Positions 8,720 to 19,013 of a DNA stretch of 64,000 nt are shown piece after piece. Below the pieces are notes generated by a model that searched no databases, was not told the DNA's origin, and saw nothing but the letters and a program-made list of their open reading frames with translations. Position 1 is the stretch's first letter. The number at the start of each line of letters is the position of its first letter. The position numbers and the translations under genes were made by a program. Origin of the DNA: Halobacillus litoralis (GTDB lineage: Bacteria; Bacillota; Bacilli; Bacillales; Halobacillaceae); NCBI RefSeq assembly GCF_009856355.1, contig NZ_WMEW01000010.1:62001-126000 (forward strand), in the 5' to 3' direction.

Positions 8720-9313
8720 TTGACTAAACCAAATGGGAAGGTATACGAAGGGGTTTTATACCAATTGAAGGTTTACATCGAGGAGAATCAATTGAGCCCC
8801 GGCGATAAGCTGCCTTCTGAATGCGAACTCAGCGAACAGCTCGGTGTAGGGAGGTCATCCATCCGTGAGGCGTTCCGGGCCATGGAACTGCTTGGCCTGA
8901 TAGAAACCCGCCGCGGGGAAGGCACGTACATGAGATCCTACCGCCCTTATCATATGGTTGAACTGCTGTCGAACTTCCTGTTAACCGAAAAAAGGACGAA
9001 AAAGGAACTTTTGACAGCTATGCAGATGATAGAAAAAGAAGTATTGATGATTCTGCAGCACAAGCTGGACAGCCACCAGCTCCGCCGTCTAAAAGACATC
9101 ATAGAAGGATATGTTGGTAAGGAACGTCATTACCATGTGTTTGAATATCTTTCTTCCACATCTGAGCAGGAGCTGCTTTTTTCCATGTGGCAGTTTATTG
9201 CCGGATTTACCAATACCGTTCATAATGTGCACTATGATAAAAGCTGGTATGAGTCCGTCGCAGAAACTCTTCAGAAGGGAGATACGATGGATATCATACA
9301 GCTCTATCGTTGA
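8720..9313 (+). CDS. GntR-family transcriptional regulator
   Basis: 197 residues. The N-terminal winged helix-turn-helix (about 8-75) is typical of the FadR branch of GntR: PGDKLPSECELSEQLGVGRSSIREAFRAMELLGLI followed by RRGEGTYM. The C-terminal half is short (about 120 residues) and shows no clear His/Asp metal site of the FCD domain, so its ligand cannot be guessed. The start is TTG 8720 with AAAGAGGTG upstream. It lies between the malic enzyme and accDA, and a FadR-type palindrome overlaps the start of the ytsJ transcript. It may therefore couple malonyl-CoA and NADPH supply (inference). No matching palindrome was seen at 8643-8719 or 9314-9413. Confidence 0.8.
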   Translation: MTKPNGKVYEGVLYQLKVYIEENQLSPGDKLPSECELSEQLGVGRSSIREAFRAMELLGLIETRRGEGTYMRSYRPYHMVELLSNFLLTEKRTKKELLTAMQMIEKEVLMILQHKLDSHQLRRLKDIIEGYVGKERHYHVFEYLSSTSEQELLFSMWQFIAGFTNTVHNVHYDKSWYESVAETLQKGDTMDIIQLYR

Positions 9314-9413
9314 AAATGATGTCGAAACAATGACGACAAATTCAGTGATATTACGCAAAGTACTTTTTGTATATTGAATAGAAAGGAAGCTTTGTCCCAA
9401 AGGAGGAATCACC

Positions 9414-10274
9414 TTGCTTAGAGACTTTTTCAGCAAGAAAAAAAGGTATGCATCCATACCAAGCCAGGAAGCCAAACAGGATGTCCCGGAAGGGTTGATG
9501 CAGAAATGCCCCGAGTGTCAAAAAATCTTCTACCGTAAAGAGTTAAATCGGAATATGAATGTCTGTCCATACTGTGACCATCATCACCGCCTCAACGCCT
9601 ATGAGCGGATTGAGCACCTATTCGATGAGGGGACGTTTACAGAGTGGGATAAACATATGATTTCAAGTAACCCGCTCGGCTTTCCAGATTACGAAGAGAA
9701 ATTGGAAAAAGACCGGTTGAAATCCGATCTGAATGAAGCGGTAGTAACTGGTAAAGCTCAAATGAACGGCCTTGAGGCAGCAGTCGCTGTGATGGATGCC
9801 CGGTTCAGAATGGGGAGTATGGGATCCGTCGTCGGTGAAAAAATAACGAATGCTATTGAACAGGCCCGCAAGGAAGGGATTCCTTTTATCATCTTTACGG
9901 CATCCGGCGGCGCCCGCATGCAGGAGGGGGTTCTCAGTCTGATGCAGATGGGGAAAACCTCTGTGGCGCTGCAGCGTCTTCACGCGGATGGAGGCTTATT
10001 TATTTCTGTCATGACTCACCCGACGACAGGTGGTGTATCCGCCAGTTTCGCTTCCCTTGGTGATTATAACTTTGCAGAACCTAAAGCATTGATTGGTTTT
10101 GCGGGACGAAGAATAATTGAACAGACCATCCGGGAAAAGCTGCCGGATGATTTTCAGACGGCCGAATTTCTCTTGGAGCATGGCCAGCTGGACCGGGTTG
10201 TCCACCGCCATGAACTGAGAGAAACACTGACCACTGTTCTGGATCTTCACGCAGTAGGAGGAAGCCGGTTATGA
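9414..10274 (+). CDS. accD: Acetyl-CoA carboxylase, carboxyltransferase subunit beta
   Basis: 286 residues. With AccA it transfers the carboxyl group from biotin to acetyl-CoA, giving malonyl-CoA, the first committed step of fatty-acid synthesis. A zinc ribbon with two CxxC pairs lies near the N-terminus (CPEC and CPYC, about 31-53). The crotonase-like carboxyltransferase core follows, with [10 protein letters not shown] and [13 protein letters not shown]. The start is TTG 9414, fixed by AGGAGG seven bases upstream. The last four bases overlap the accA start (ATGA), so the two subunits are translationally coupled. Confidence 0.96.
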   Translation: MLRDFFSKKKRYASIPSQEAKQDVPEGLMQKCPECQKIFYRKELNRNMNVCPYCDHHHRLNAYERIEHLFDEGTFTEWDKHMISSNPLGFPDYEEKLEKDRLKSDLNEAVVTGKAQMNGLEAAVAVMDARFRMGSMGSVVGEKITNAIEQARKEGIPFIIFTASGGARMQEGVLSLMQMGKTSVALQRLHADGGLFISVMTHPTTGGVSASFASLGDYNFAEPKALIGFAGRRIIEQTIREKLPDDFQTAEFLLEHGQLDRVVHRHELRETLTTVLDLHAVGGSRL

Positions 10275-11233
10275 AACACGTGCTAGAATTTGAAAAACCA
10301 GTCATCGAACTAAGAGAAAAGATTGTAGATTTGAAACAGCTTACAGACAGTAGTGAAATGGATCTGAGTGATGAGATCGCGAAGCTGGAAAAACGTCTGG
10401 AAAAACTGGAAACGGATGTCTATGACCGCATGGCCCCTTGGGACAGGGTACAAATGGCCCGCCATCCGGAACGACCGACGACGCTTGATTATATCGAGCA
10501 CTTATTTACAGGGTTCCTTGAGCTTCACGGTGACCGTACATTTGGTGATGATGCAGCGATCGTTTCCGGTATTGCCAAGTTTAATGAACAGCCGGTCACA
10601 GTCATCGGCCACCAGCGGGGGAAAGATACGAAAGAAAATATCCGCCGGAACTTCGGCATGCCTCATCCGGAAGGGTACCGCAAAGCTCTTCGATTAATGA
10701 AGCAGGCGGAAAAGTTCAAACGCCCGATTATCACATTCATTGATACGAAGGGAGCCTATCCGGGAAAAGCCGCAGAAGAACGCGGCCAGAGTGAGGCGAT
10801 CGCCCGGAACTTGATGGAGATGGCAGGACTAACAGTGCCCATCATCTGTATCGTGATCGGTGAAGGAGGAAGCGGTGGAGCTCTGGGGCTCGGCATTGGT
10901 GATAAAATTTTCATGCTGGAAAACTCCACGTATTCCGTCATATCCCCTGAAGGTGCTTCATCCATTTTATGGAAGGATGCAGGTCTTGCCCAGGAAGCCG
11001 CGGAATCCATGAAGATTACATCCTATGACTTAAAGAAATTGAACGTCATTGATGGTGTCATCCCTGAAGTGAGAGGTGGAGCCCACCGGGATGTAGGGAA
11101 ACAGGCAGAGGAAATCAGACAGGTGCTGACCGATTCCCTGAATGAACTTCATACCTTAAATCACGATCAACTGTTGGAAAACCGCTTTGAAAAATATAAA
11201 AACATTGGCGATTACTCGTATCTTGATTTATAA
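10271..11233 (+). CDS. accA: Acetyl-CoA carboxylase, carboxyltransferase subunit alpha
   Basis: 320 residues, the partner of AccD in the alpha2-beta2 carboxyltransferase. A coiled-coil N-terminal part (about 1-60) is followed by the carboxyltransferase core with [13 protein letters not shown]-like sequence ([19 protein letters not shown]), [31 protein letters not shown] and the oxyanion-forming [10 protein letters not shown] (about 196-205). It starts on ATG 10271 inside the accD stop. A hairpin with a short T run follows at 11265. Confidence 0.96.
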   Translation: MKHVLEFEKPVIELREKIVDLKQLTDSSEMDLSDEIAKLEKRLEKLETDVYDRMAPWDRVQMARHPERPTTLDYIEHLFTGFLELHGDRTFGDDAAIVSGIAKFNEQPVTVIGHQRGKDTKENIRRNFGMPHPEGYRKALRLMKQAEKFKRPIITFIDTKGAYPGKAAEERGQSEAIARNLMEMAGLTVPIICIVIGEGGSGGALGLGIGDKIFMLENSTYSVISPEGASSILWKDAGLAQEAAESMKITSYDLKKLNVIDGVIPEVRGGAHRDVGKQAEEIRQVLTDSLNELHTLNHDQLLENRFEKYKNIGDYSYLDL

Positions 11234-11264
11234 TGATAGGGTTGAAATATAAAGGTCCGTTATG

Positions 11265-11291
11265 AAAGGTCGCACATCACGTGCGGCTTTT
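11265..11291 (+). terminator. Probable terminator after accA
   Basis: An 11-bp stem AAAGGTCGCAC / GTGCGGCTTTT (11265-11275 and 11281-11291) with two G-T pairs and a 5-base loop. The T run is short and part of the stem, so it may be leaky. I saw no clear promoter in the 150 bases before pfkA. Confidence 0.55.
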
Positions 11292-11431
11292 CTCATCTTC
11301 GCAGGATGGTAACGTTATCACAGGAAAAGAATAGTCCGGCTGCGTAAAAAAGGGTAGACTGTAAAGGGAGTCCTATGAGATCAGGAAGACTGAGGTTTCA
11401 ATTCATCTTTAGTTGGAAACAACATAAATAG

Positions 11432-12412
<981 letters not shown>

Positions 12413-12441
12413 ACGTAAGAGGCAATAGAGGAGGAAATAAT

Positions 12442-14205
12442 ATGTTTAGAAAAACAAAAATCGTCAGCACGATTGGACCAGCGTCTGAATCCGTAGAGAA
12501 GCTGACACAGCTTATTGAATCAGGGATGAACGTCGCCCGCCTGAACTTTTCACACGGTGACTTCGATGAACACGGAGCGCGTATTACAAACATCCGTGAA
12601 GCTTCAAAGGCTGTCGGGAAGACCGTAGCGATTCTTCTTGATACCAAAGGTCCTGAAATTCGTACCGGTTCTCTGAAGGGCGGAGAGTGCTACCTTGAAA
12701 AAGGCTCAACAGCTTATGTATCCATGAAAGATATCGAAGGTGATGCAGAGCGCTTCTCTGTGACTTATTCCGGCCTGATCAACGACGTACACCCAGGATC
12801 CAAAATCCTTCTTGATGACGGACTTGTAGAACTTCAGGTGGAAGAAGTGGACAAGGAAAATGAAGAAATCAAAACGACGGTTCTGAACAATGGACCATTG
12901 AAGAACAAAAAAGGGGTCAACGTTCCAAATGTGAGCGTCAACCTGCCTGGTATTACAGATAAAGATGCCAAGGATATCGAGTTCGGTATTGAGCAGGGTG
13001 TTGATTTCATCGCTGCATCTTTCGTGCGCCGCGCGTCTGATGTTCTTGAAATCAAAGAACTTCTTGAAAAACATAATGCCAACCACATTCAAATCATTCC
13101 AAAAATCGAGAACCAGGAAGGTGTCGACAACATCGACGAAATTCTTGAAGTCAGTGATGGATTGATGGTTGCCCGTGGTGACCTTGGTGTTGAAATTCCA
13201 GCAGAAGATGTACCTCTTGTACAGAAGCAGTTGATCCGCAAATGCAACAAAGCCGGCAAGCCGGTTATTACAGCCACACAAATGCTCGATTCCATGCAGC
13301 GCAACCCACGCCCGACGCGTGCGGAAGCTTCTGACGTAGCCAATGCCATTTTTGATGGCACCGATGCGATCATGCTTTCCGGTGAAACAGCTGCTGGTGA
13401 CTATCCGGTGGAAGCTGTTCAGACGATGCATAATATTGCTTCCAAAACAGAAACAGGCTTGAACCACGTATCCCTGTTGCAGGACCGCTCCAAGCATAGT
13501 GATATGACGATTACGGACGCGATCAGCCAGTCTGTTACCCACACAGCGATCAACCTGGATGCAGCAGCCATCGTTACGCCGACAGAAAGCGGACATACCG
13601 CCCGTATGATTTCCAAGTATCGTCCAAAAGCCCCTATCGTAGCGATTACGTCTGACGAAGAAGTAAACCGCAAGCTTTCTCTAGTATGGGGTGTTTATGC
13701 AGTGATGGGACCTCGTGCTTACTCCACGGATGACATGCTTGATGTTGCCGTTGAACGCAGCCTTGCTTCAGGTCTTGCTGACCGCGGTGACCGTGTGATC
13801 ATTACAGGAGGCGTACCTGTCGGAGAGAGCGGTACAACCAACCTGATGAAAGTTCACGTCATCGGTGATGTTTTAGTCAAAGGCCAGGGTGTCGGCCAGA
13901 AGAGCGCGTTTGGTCGTGCGATTGTCGCTAAAGATGCCCAGGATGCCATTAACCGTGTAGATGACGGCGATATTATCGTTACACACGGAACAGACCGTGA
14001 CATGATGCCGGCGATCGAAAAAGCTGCTGGTATCGTTACATTGGAAGGCGGCCTGACTTCCCACGCAGCAGTTGTCGGCCTCAGCCTTGGTATTCCGGTT
14101 ATCGTCGGTGTACCAAACGCTCTTGAACTGATCAAGGATGGTTCTGATCTTACCATCGACAGTTCCCGTGGTGACATTTATGAAGGGCATGCGAGTGTCC
14201 TGTAA
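12442..14205 (+). CDS. pyk: Pyruvate kinase with C-terminal PEP-utilizing-like domain
   Basis: 587 residues. Makes ATP and pyruvate from phosphoenolpyruvate and ADP. TIM barrel and B domain: [11 protein letters not shown] (5-15), [19 protein letters not shown], the [10 protein letters not shown] loop and the active-site [10 protein letters not shown]. The Bacillus-type extra domain is at the C-terminus (about 480-585), with [15 protein letters not shown] and [14 protein letters not shown]; this carries the histidine of the PEP-utilizing mobile domain, whose role in Bacillus pyruvate kinases is unclear. AGAGGAGG precedes the ATG. A strong terminator follows at 14217. Confidence 0.96.
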   Translation: MFRKTKIVSTIGPASESVEKLTQLIESGMNVARLNFSHGDFDEHGARITNIREASKAVGKTVAILLDTKGPEIRTGSLKGGECYLEKGSTAYVSMKDIEGDAERFSVTYSGLINDVHPGSKILLDDGLVELQVEEVDKENEEIKTTVLNNGPLKNKKGVNVPNVSVNLPGITDKDAKDIEFGIEQGVDFIAASFVRRASDVLEIKELLEKHNANHIQIIPKIENQEGVDNIDEILEVSDGLMVARGDLGVEIPAEDVPLVQKQLIRKCNKAGKPVITATQMLDSMQRNPRPTRAEASDVANAIFDGTDAIMLSGETAAGDYPVEAVQTMHNIASKTETGLNHVSLLQDRSKHSDMTITDAISQSVTHTAINLDAAAIVTPTESGHTARMISKYRPKAPIVAITSDEEVNRKLSLVWGVYAVMGPRAYSTDDMLDVAVERSLASGLADRGDRVIITGGVPVGESGTTNLMKVHVIGDVLVKGQGVGQKSAFGRAIVAKDAQDAINRVDDGDIIVTHGTDRDMMPAIEKAAGIVTLEGGLTSHAAVVGLSLGIPVIVGVPNALELIKDGSDLTIDSSRGDIYEGHASVL

Positions 14206-14216
14206 TGAATAGAAGG

Positions 14217-14246
14217 AAAGGCAGAGATTTTAATCTCTGCCTTTTT
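14217..14246 (+). terminator. pyk terminator, first copy
   Basis: Stem AAAGGCAGAGATT / AATCTCTGCCTTT (14217-14229 and 14232-14244), then T residues. A near-identical hairpin occurs at 14622-14654, on the far side of the repeat. Confidence 0.9.
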
Positions 14247-14249
14247 AGT

Positions 14250-14549
14250 CTGTAGAAAACGTTCGTCCCAGCCAATTAGAGTTGTCCGTTTGTCGTGTGG
14301 AGAGGGCACGTTCCGCTTATCGGCGGATGCTTGCCGCGGGCACGGCCTCAGCTAATTTAGTCAAGAAACCATTTGACCAAATGGATCTTCGGCTCGCGCT
14401 GTTCCCGCAGGCGTCACCACCGAACGCTCCTCGTGCCGGTGTCTGTGGGAAAACAGCTTACGCTATGATAAAAGAGAAAGGTGAGCATAGCTCCTTCGCC
14501 GTTTCAAAAGAACAGTACAGGCTGCGTTACTCCCGCTTGCGTGGGAAAG
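14250..14549 (+). repeat. Intergenic repeat, copy A (about 300 bp)
   Basis: This non-coding stretch between pyk and fxsA aligns along its length with 43761-44042. Both begin with CTGTAGAAAA directly after a terminator, share TTAGAGTTGTCC, CACCACCGAACGCTCCTCGT (14426-14445) and CGCTTGCGTGG near the end, and have the same orientation relative to the upstream gene. The central 60 bases (from TGGATCTTCGG) differ at only a few positions. A reading frame crosses it but is not conserved in copy B, so it is not treated as a gene. Function is unknown; it could be a small mobile element or a structured RNA. Confidence 0.8.
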
Positions 14550-14621
14550 GTCCTATCCATGACCAAGTGTGGATGCCCGCTCCTTTGGAGTCACTAGAAA
14601 AAAGGTTTCTCTTCAAGCTTG

Positions 14622-14654
14622 AAAGGCAGAGATGTTTATCTCTGCCTTTTATTT
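14622..14654 (+). terminator. Second copy of the pyk-type terminator
   Basis: Stem AAAGGCAGAGAT / ATCTCTGCCTTT (14622-14633 and 14638-14649), then TATTTTT. The arms repeat those of the pyk terminator at 14217; only the loop differs. It lies just before fxsA. Confidence 0.85.
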
Positions 14655-14710
14655 TTACCTTACTGCTTGAAACAGGTATAATGGAGGAAAGGAAAAGAAG
14701 GGAAGATGCT

Positions 14711-15103
14711 ATGTTTCGCTGGTTATTCATCCTCATATTGATCATACCTGCACTGGAGATCGGTCTGCTGATCGGAGCGGGAAATGTCATCGGTCCATGG
14801 TGGGTCATTCTGCTGATCATCAGTACAGGAGCGCTGGGAGCCTGGCTTGCGAAAAAACAAGGACTGGAAACCATTCAGAATGTCCAGTTATCGATGCAGC
14901 AGGGACGTATGCCTCAGGACGCCTTGTTGGATGGAGCTTGTATCCTTGTCGGGGGAGCTGTCCTGTTGACACCCGGGTTTATTACAGATGCGGCAGGGTT
15001 TATCCTTCTTCTGCCCATCACGAGAACACCTTTGAAAGCAGTGGTGAAACGAGCCATCCAGAAAGCCATGGATAAAGGAACCGTGACCATTTACAGAAAA
15101 TGA
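14711..15103 (+). CDS. fxsA: FxsA family membrane protein
   Basis: 130 residues. Begins MFRWLFILILIIPALEIGLLI; typical FxsA hydrophobic segments lie at about 3-22, 27-45 and 75-95, with the family's PALE motif and a lysine-rich C-terminus. E. coli FxsA relieves phage T7 exclusion by F-plasmid PifA (established knowledge); its normal role in Bacillus is unknown. ATG 14711 is preceded by AAGAAGGGAAG. The reading frame is open back to 14282 through the repeat, but that extension has no homology and is rejected. In B. subtilis the gene is called ytzA. Confidence 0.88.
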   Translation: MFRWLFILILIIPALEIGLLIGAGNVIGPWWVILLIISTGALGAWLAKKQGLETIQNVQLSMQQGRMPQDALLDGACILVGGAVLLTPGFITDAAGFILLLPITRTPLKAVVKRAIQKAMDKGTVTIYRK

Positions 15104-15107
15104 GAAG

Positions 15108-15141
15108 ACTCCATTTCCAAAGCGGAAATGGAGTTTTATTT
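15108..15141. terminator. Terminator between fxsA and ytvI
   Basis: Stem ACTCCATTTCC / GGAAATGGAGT (15108-15118 and 15124-15134), then TTTTATTT on the plus side. The convergent ytvI ends at 15136, touching the hairpin. The T run is better for fxsA. Confidence 0.8.
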
Positions 15142-16251
15142 ACTTGTGATAAAATGAAGGAGTTCTTTCAATGCGCCTGTCTTCTTCAATGTCTGGATCA
15201 CCATCAGCAGGATTGGGCTGAGCATAATCCCATAAACCCCCAGAAGTTTGAAGCCACCGGCAAAGGTGAGAAGCAGGATGATGGGAGGGACGCCGAATTG
15301 ATCGGCCATCAGCTTTGGTTCCAGCATCTGTCTTGTAAGGACGACGATGGCATATAAAACAGCAAGTCCAATAGTCATGGGGAAATCACCAGAAAAGAAC
15401 TGGAACAACATCCAGGGGATGAAAATGACCCCTGTCCCTACATAAGGAATAAAGTCAAGCAGACAGGCCGCTGCTGTTATCGCGAGAAGGTGAGGGGCAT
15501 CAAGCAGGTATAAGCCGGTTCCTATTATAAAGGTACTGATGCTTACAAGCTTGCATTGAGCACGGATCAGCCCTTTGAATGTCCGCTCCATTTCAGCACG
15601 CAGCTGTAAGGCACGTTCCTGGATGATGGGAGGGATAACCGAGTGCAGAGGGCGGTGAATCGTCTCCCAGTCTTTACTGAAAAAAAAAGTCCCGATGACA
15701 ACGATACCTATGTAAGCTGCAGAGGTTGGGAGCATCCCGGCCAGATGCTGCACAGCTTCAAATACACCCTTCAGCAGATCCATACTGATCTGCCCGGCCT
15801 GCGTCTGGGCTGCCTGCAGGTATTCATCAATCGAGGAAGTCATGATTCCGGAATGCTCCAGGGAGGCCTGCAGTCTTAAAAACAACGGCTCTCCCCATTC
15901 TCTTATTTGATTCATTAAAAATGTCGATAAAGCGGCTGCCTGTGCAGGGAGATCCGTAGAATAGTGCTGAAATCCTTTGACCAGCTCTGCTAAAACAAGA
16001 GCGAAAGTACTGAGTGCAAGCAGGGTGAAGATGCTGAGAACCAGTAGAATGGAGAGAACATGCGGCAGGTGGAGCCTTTGGGATAAAAGAAGGACAAAGG
16101 GACGCAGGAGCGCTGCACATATATAAGCACTCAGAAATGGATGTAAATAATTCCATACCAACAGAAAAAGAACAGCAGCAGCCGTTAAGCCTGAAATCAG
16201 TAGAAGGGACCTTAAAATCATGGAAATAAGGTTGTTGTTCAGCTCCGGCAC
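15136..16251 (-). CDS. ytvI: YtvI, AI-2E-family sporulation membrane protein
   Basis: 371 residues, the length of B. subtilis YtvI. AI-2E (PerM) family layout: paired N-terminal membrane segments (about 11-50), another near 62-90, a soluble region (about 95-150), then several C-terminal helices (about 235-365) with LLDFIPYVGTGVIFIPWMLFQF, the family's most conserved stretch. The transported substrate is unknown. The predicted start is GTG 16251, but AAAAAGAGG abuts it with almost no spacing; ATG at residue 11 is the other option, so the first ten residues are uncertain. Confidence 0.82.
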   Translation of the reverse strand: MPELNNNLISMILRSLLLISGLTAAAVLFLLVWNYLHPFLSAYICAALLRPFVLLLSQRLHLPHVLSILLVLSIFTLLALSTFALVLAELVKGFQHYSTDLPAQAAALSTFLMNQIREWGEPLFLRLQASLEHSGIMTSSIDEYLQAAQTQAGQISMDLLKGVFEAVQHLAGMLPTSAAYIGIVVIGTFFFSKDWETIHRPLHSVIPPIIQERALQLRAEMERTFKGLIRAQCKLVSISTFIIGTGLYLLDAPHLLAITAAACLLDFIPYVGTGVIFIPWMLFQFFSGDFPMTIGLAVLYAIVVLTRQMLEPKLMADQFGVPPIILLLTFAGGFKLLGVYGIMLSPILLMVIQTLKKTGALKELLHFITSK

Positions 16252-16359
16252 CCTCTTTTTTCTGGAGTTCGTAACATTTCCACCCTGTTTGCTTCGTCTT
16301 CAATCAGGGAATATAAGGAAAAAGATTCGATAAAATCCACCAAAATTAAACGGTTTCAA

Positions 16360-16388
16360 TTCACATTCTCTTCAGAATACTTTATAAT
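16360..16388 (+). promoter_or_regulatory. Sigma-A promoter of citZ-icd-mdh
   Basis: TTCACA (16360-16365), 17 bases, TATAAT (16383-16388). This gives a leader of about 100 bases that contains the cre-like site. Confidence 0.75.
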
Positions 16389-16428
16389 TGTGTGTGGGGT
16401 CATTTTCCTATAAAGGGATTCTGTTAAA

Positions 16429-16443
16429 TGTAAAGCGTTTTCT
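16429..16443. promoter_or_regulatory. cre-like CcpA site in the citZ leader
   Basis: TGTAAAGCGTTTTCT has the AAAGCGTTTTC core of catabolite-responsive elements. It lies about 35 bases after the predicted start site, where bound CcpA would act as a roadblock. citZ is a known CcpA target in B. subtilis; the site here is inferred from sequence only. Confidence 0.55.
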
Positions 16444-16493
16444 TGTCAAACGGACAAGCATTCGTTTGGAACTTTTCGAAAGGGAGAGATTGT

Positions 16494-17612
16494 ATGTCAT
16501 CATCAACTAAAGGTCTTGAAGGGATTACAGCAACTGAATCATCCATCAGTTCCATCATTGACGATAAACTGACATATGTTGGGTACGATATCGATGATTT
16601 AGCTGATAACTCAAGCTTTGAAGAAGTGATCTACCTTCTTTGGAATTTAAAGCTTCCGAATGCACAGGAGTTGAAAGATTTCAAAGAAGATTTAATTTCC
16701 AATATGGATATTCCGAAAGAGGTCATTGATCATCTTAAATCCTATGATCTGAAAACGGTTCATCCAATGGCTGCCCTGCGTACAGCTGTTTCCATGCTGG
16801 GACTGTATGATCCAGAGTCCGATGTGATGGAAGAGGAAGCGAATAATCGCAAGGCACTGCGTCTTCAGGCGAAAATTCCGACTGTGGTCACGGCTTTTGC
16901 CCGTATCCGCAAAGGTGAAGAGCCTGTCTCACCTAAAAAAGAACTCAGCTTTGCAGCGAATTTCCTTTATATGCTGAATGGAAAAGACCCGGAGGATCTG
17001 GAAGTAGAAGCTTTCAACAAAGCCCTTGTCCTCCATGCGGACCATGAATTGAATGCATCCACATTCACCGCCCGTGTCTGTGTCGCTACATTATCTGATG
17101 TCTACTCTGGTGTAACAGCGGCAATCGGAGCATTGAAAGGGCCGCTTCACGGTGGTGCCAATGAACGTGTCATGAAGATGCTTACGGAAATTGATAGTGT
17201 GGAAAATGCCGTGCCGGCCATTGAAAAGAAACTCGAAAACAAGGAAAAAATTATGGGAATGGGCCACCGTGTCTATCGCTCCGGTGATCCACGCGCCAAG
17301 CATTTGAAAGAGATGTCCCGGGAACTCACGAAGCTTACCGGCCACTCTAAATACTATGAAATGTCTATTAAAATTGAAGATTACATCAAGGAGAACAAGG
17401 GACTTCCGGCAAACGTTGATTTTTATTCCGCTTCTGTCTATCACAGTCTTGGAATCGATCACGATTTGTTCACGCCGATCTTTGCAGTCAGCCGTGTTTC
17501 CGGATGGCTCGCTCATATCCTTGAACAGTATTCCAACAACCGCCTGATCCGTCCGCGTGCGGAATATGCAGGTCCTAAGGGACAGACGTATACTCCGATT
17601 GAAGAACGCTGA
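16494..17612 (+). CDS. citZ: Citrate synthase
   Basis: 372 residues, the same as B. subtilis CitZ. Condenses oxaloacetate and acetyl-CoA, entry step of the TCA cycle. Active-site motifs: LVLHADHELNASTFTAR, GPLHGGANERVM (His of the oxaloacetate site), GMGHRVYRSGDPRAK, and PNVD-like PANVDFYSASVYHSLGI with the catalytic Asp. The start is ATG 16494, with AAGGGAGAG seven to ten bases upstream; the earlier in-frame start at 16443 overlaps the cre-like site. First gene of citZ-icd-mdh; no terminator lies before icd. Confidence 0.96.
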   Translation: MSSSTKGLEGITATESSISSIIDDKLTYVGYDIDDLADNSSFEEVIYLLWNLKLPNAQELKDFKEDLISNMDIPKEVIDHLKSYDLKTVHPMAALRTAVSMLGLYDPESDVMEEEANNRKALRLQAKIPTVVTAFARIRKGEEPVSPKKELSFAANFLYMLNGKDPEDLEVEAFNKALVLHADHELNASTFTARVCVATLSDVYSGVTAAIGALKGPLHGGANERVMKMLTEIDSVENAVPAIEKKLENKEKIMGMGHRVYRSGDPRAKHLKEMSRELTKLTGHSKYYEMSIKIEDYIKENKGLPANVDFYSASVYHSLGIDHDLFTPIFAVSRVSGWLAHILEQYSNNRLIRPRAEYAGPKGQTYTPIEER

Positions 17613-17642
17613 CAAACGGAACGGGAGAGGTCCCTGCTTTTT

Positions 17643-17680
17643 ATTCATCCTATTTTAACGTATGATAGAATAGGATGAAT
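17643..17680. other. Perfect inverted repeat between citZ and icd
   Basis: ATTCATCCTATT (17643-17654) and AATAGGATGAAT (17669-17680) are exact reverse complements around a 14-base loop that contains TATGAT. There is no T run after it, so it is not a normal terminator. It could be a protein site, an RNA processing hairpin setting the citZ:icd ratio, or a site over a weak icd promoter. Confidence 0.7.
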
Positions 17681-17715
17681 CATCCATGATTACAGAAAAT
17701 TTAGGAGGGTTTATT

Positions 17716-18990
17716 TTGACACAAGCACAAAAAATCGCAGTAGAACAAAACGGAACATTAAACGTACCCGATCGTCCGGTGATCCCATATATCGAAGGTG
17801 ACGGCATCGGTCCTGATATCTGGGCGGCAGCCAGCCGTGTCATTGAAGCAGCTGTTGATAAAGCCTATAACGGTCAGAAATCGATTGAGTGGAAAGAAGT
17901 TCTTGCCGGTCAAAAAGCTTATGATCAGACAGGGGAATGGCTTCCGGAAGCGACGCTCGATACGATCCGCGATTACAAGATTGCAATCAAAGGACCTTTG
18001 ACAACGCCAATCGGCGGCGGTATCCGCTCCTTGAACGTAGCTCTACGCCAGGAACTGGATTTGTTTACATGTCTTCGTCCGGTCCGCTACTTCAAAGGCG
18101 TTCCTTCACCAGTGAAACGTCCTGAGGATACGGATATGGCGATCTTCCGTGAGAATACTGAAGATATTTATGCTGGTATTGAGTGGCAGAAGGGCACTCC
18201 GGAAGTCAAAAAAGTCATCGATTTTCTGCAGAACGAAATGGGTGTACATAACATTCGTTTCCCTGAAACTTCCGGTATTGGTATCAAACCAGTATCTGAA
18301 GAGGGTACGAAACGTCTTGTCCGTGCGGCAATTGATTACGCGATCAATGAAGGGCGTAAAAACGTGACACTTGTTCATAAAGGAAACATCATGAAGTTCA
18401 CGGAAGGCTCCTTCAAGTCCTGGGGTTATGAAGTAGCTGAAGAAGAGTATGCAGGGAAGGTCTTCACATGGGCTGAATATGACCGCATCGTTGAGAAAGA
18501 AGGCAAGGATGCAGCGAACAAAGCGCAGGATGAGGCCGAAGCAGAAGGCAAGATCATTGTAAAAGATGCCATCGCTGATATTTTCCTTCAGCAGATTCTA
18601 ACCCGTCCGAAGGAATTTGACGTGGTAGCTACAATGAACCTGAACGGTGACTATATCTCTGATGCGCTTGCAGCCCAGGTCGGCGGTATCGGAATTGCTC
18701 CAGGAGCAAATATTAACTTTGAAACCGGCCATGCTATTTTTGAAGCCACTCACGGAACAGCTCCTAAATACGCAGGTCTTGATAAGGTGAACCCATCATC
18801 TGTCATCCTTTCCGGTGTCCTGATGCTTGAACACCTGGGTTGGAGAGAAGCAGCAGATCTTATTTCCCAATCCATGGATAAGACGATTGGAAGTAAAGTG
18901 GTTACTTATGACTTTGCCCGTATGATGGAAGGGGCATCAGAAGTGAAATGTTCTGAGTTTGGAGACGAACTTATTAAGAACATGGACTAA
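17716..18990 (+). CDS. icd: Isocitrate dehydrogenase (NADP)
   Basis: 424 residues. Oxidatively decarboxylates isocitrate to 2-oxoglutarate with NADP. Motifs: [11 protein letters not shown], the substrate loop [18 protein letters not shown] with the serine that is phosphorylated in enteric enzymes, [43 protein letters not shown] and the cofactor site [11 protein letters not shown]. The start is TTG 17716: AGGAGGG lies six bases upstream, whereas the longer frame from ATG 17686 has no site. It is 103 bases after citZ and 23 before mdh, with the inverted repeat 17643-17680 in the first gap. Confidence 0.96.
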   Translation: MTQAQKIAVEQNGTLNVPDRPVIPYIEGDGIGPDIWAAASRVIEAAVDKAYNGQKSIEWKEVLAGQKAYDQTGEWLPEATLDTIRDYKIAIKGPLTTPIGGGIRSLNVALRQELDLFTCLRPVRYFKGVPSPVKRPEDTDMAIFRENTEDIYAGIEWQKGTPEVKKVIDFLQNEMGVHNIRFPETSGIGIKPVSEEGTKRLVRAAIDYAINEGRKNVTLVHKGNIMKFTEGSFKSWGYEVAEEEYAGKVFTWAEYDRIVEKEGKDAANKAQDEAEAEGKIIVKDAIADIFLQQILTRPKEFDVVATMNLNGDYISDALAAQVGGIGIAPGANINFETGHAIFEATHGTAPKYAGLDKVNPSSVILSGVLMLEHLGWREAADLISQSMDKTIGSKVVTYDFARMMEGASEVKCSEFGDELIKNMD

Positions 18991-19013
18991 TTGCAAGTGG
19001 AAGGAGAGGTACG

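Noticed and set aside
12706-13596. 296-codon minus-strand frame inside pyk
   Set aside because: It is antisense to a highly conserved gene, has an amino acid make-up typical of a shadow frame and no matching family. The same applies to long antisense frames over polA (25977-28550), thrS, pheT and mutS2.
14282-14710. Reading frame that extends fxsA upstream by 143 codons
   Set aside because: It runs through the intergenic repeat and a terminator; the peptide is not conserved in copy B and a good start with ribosome binding site exists at 14711.
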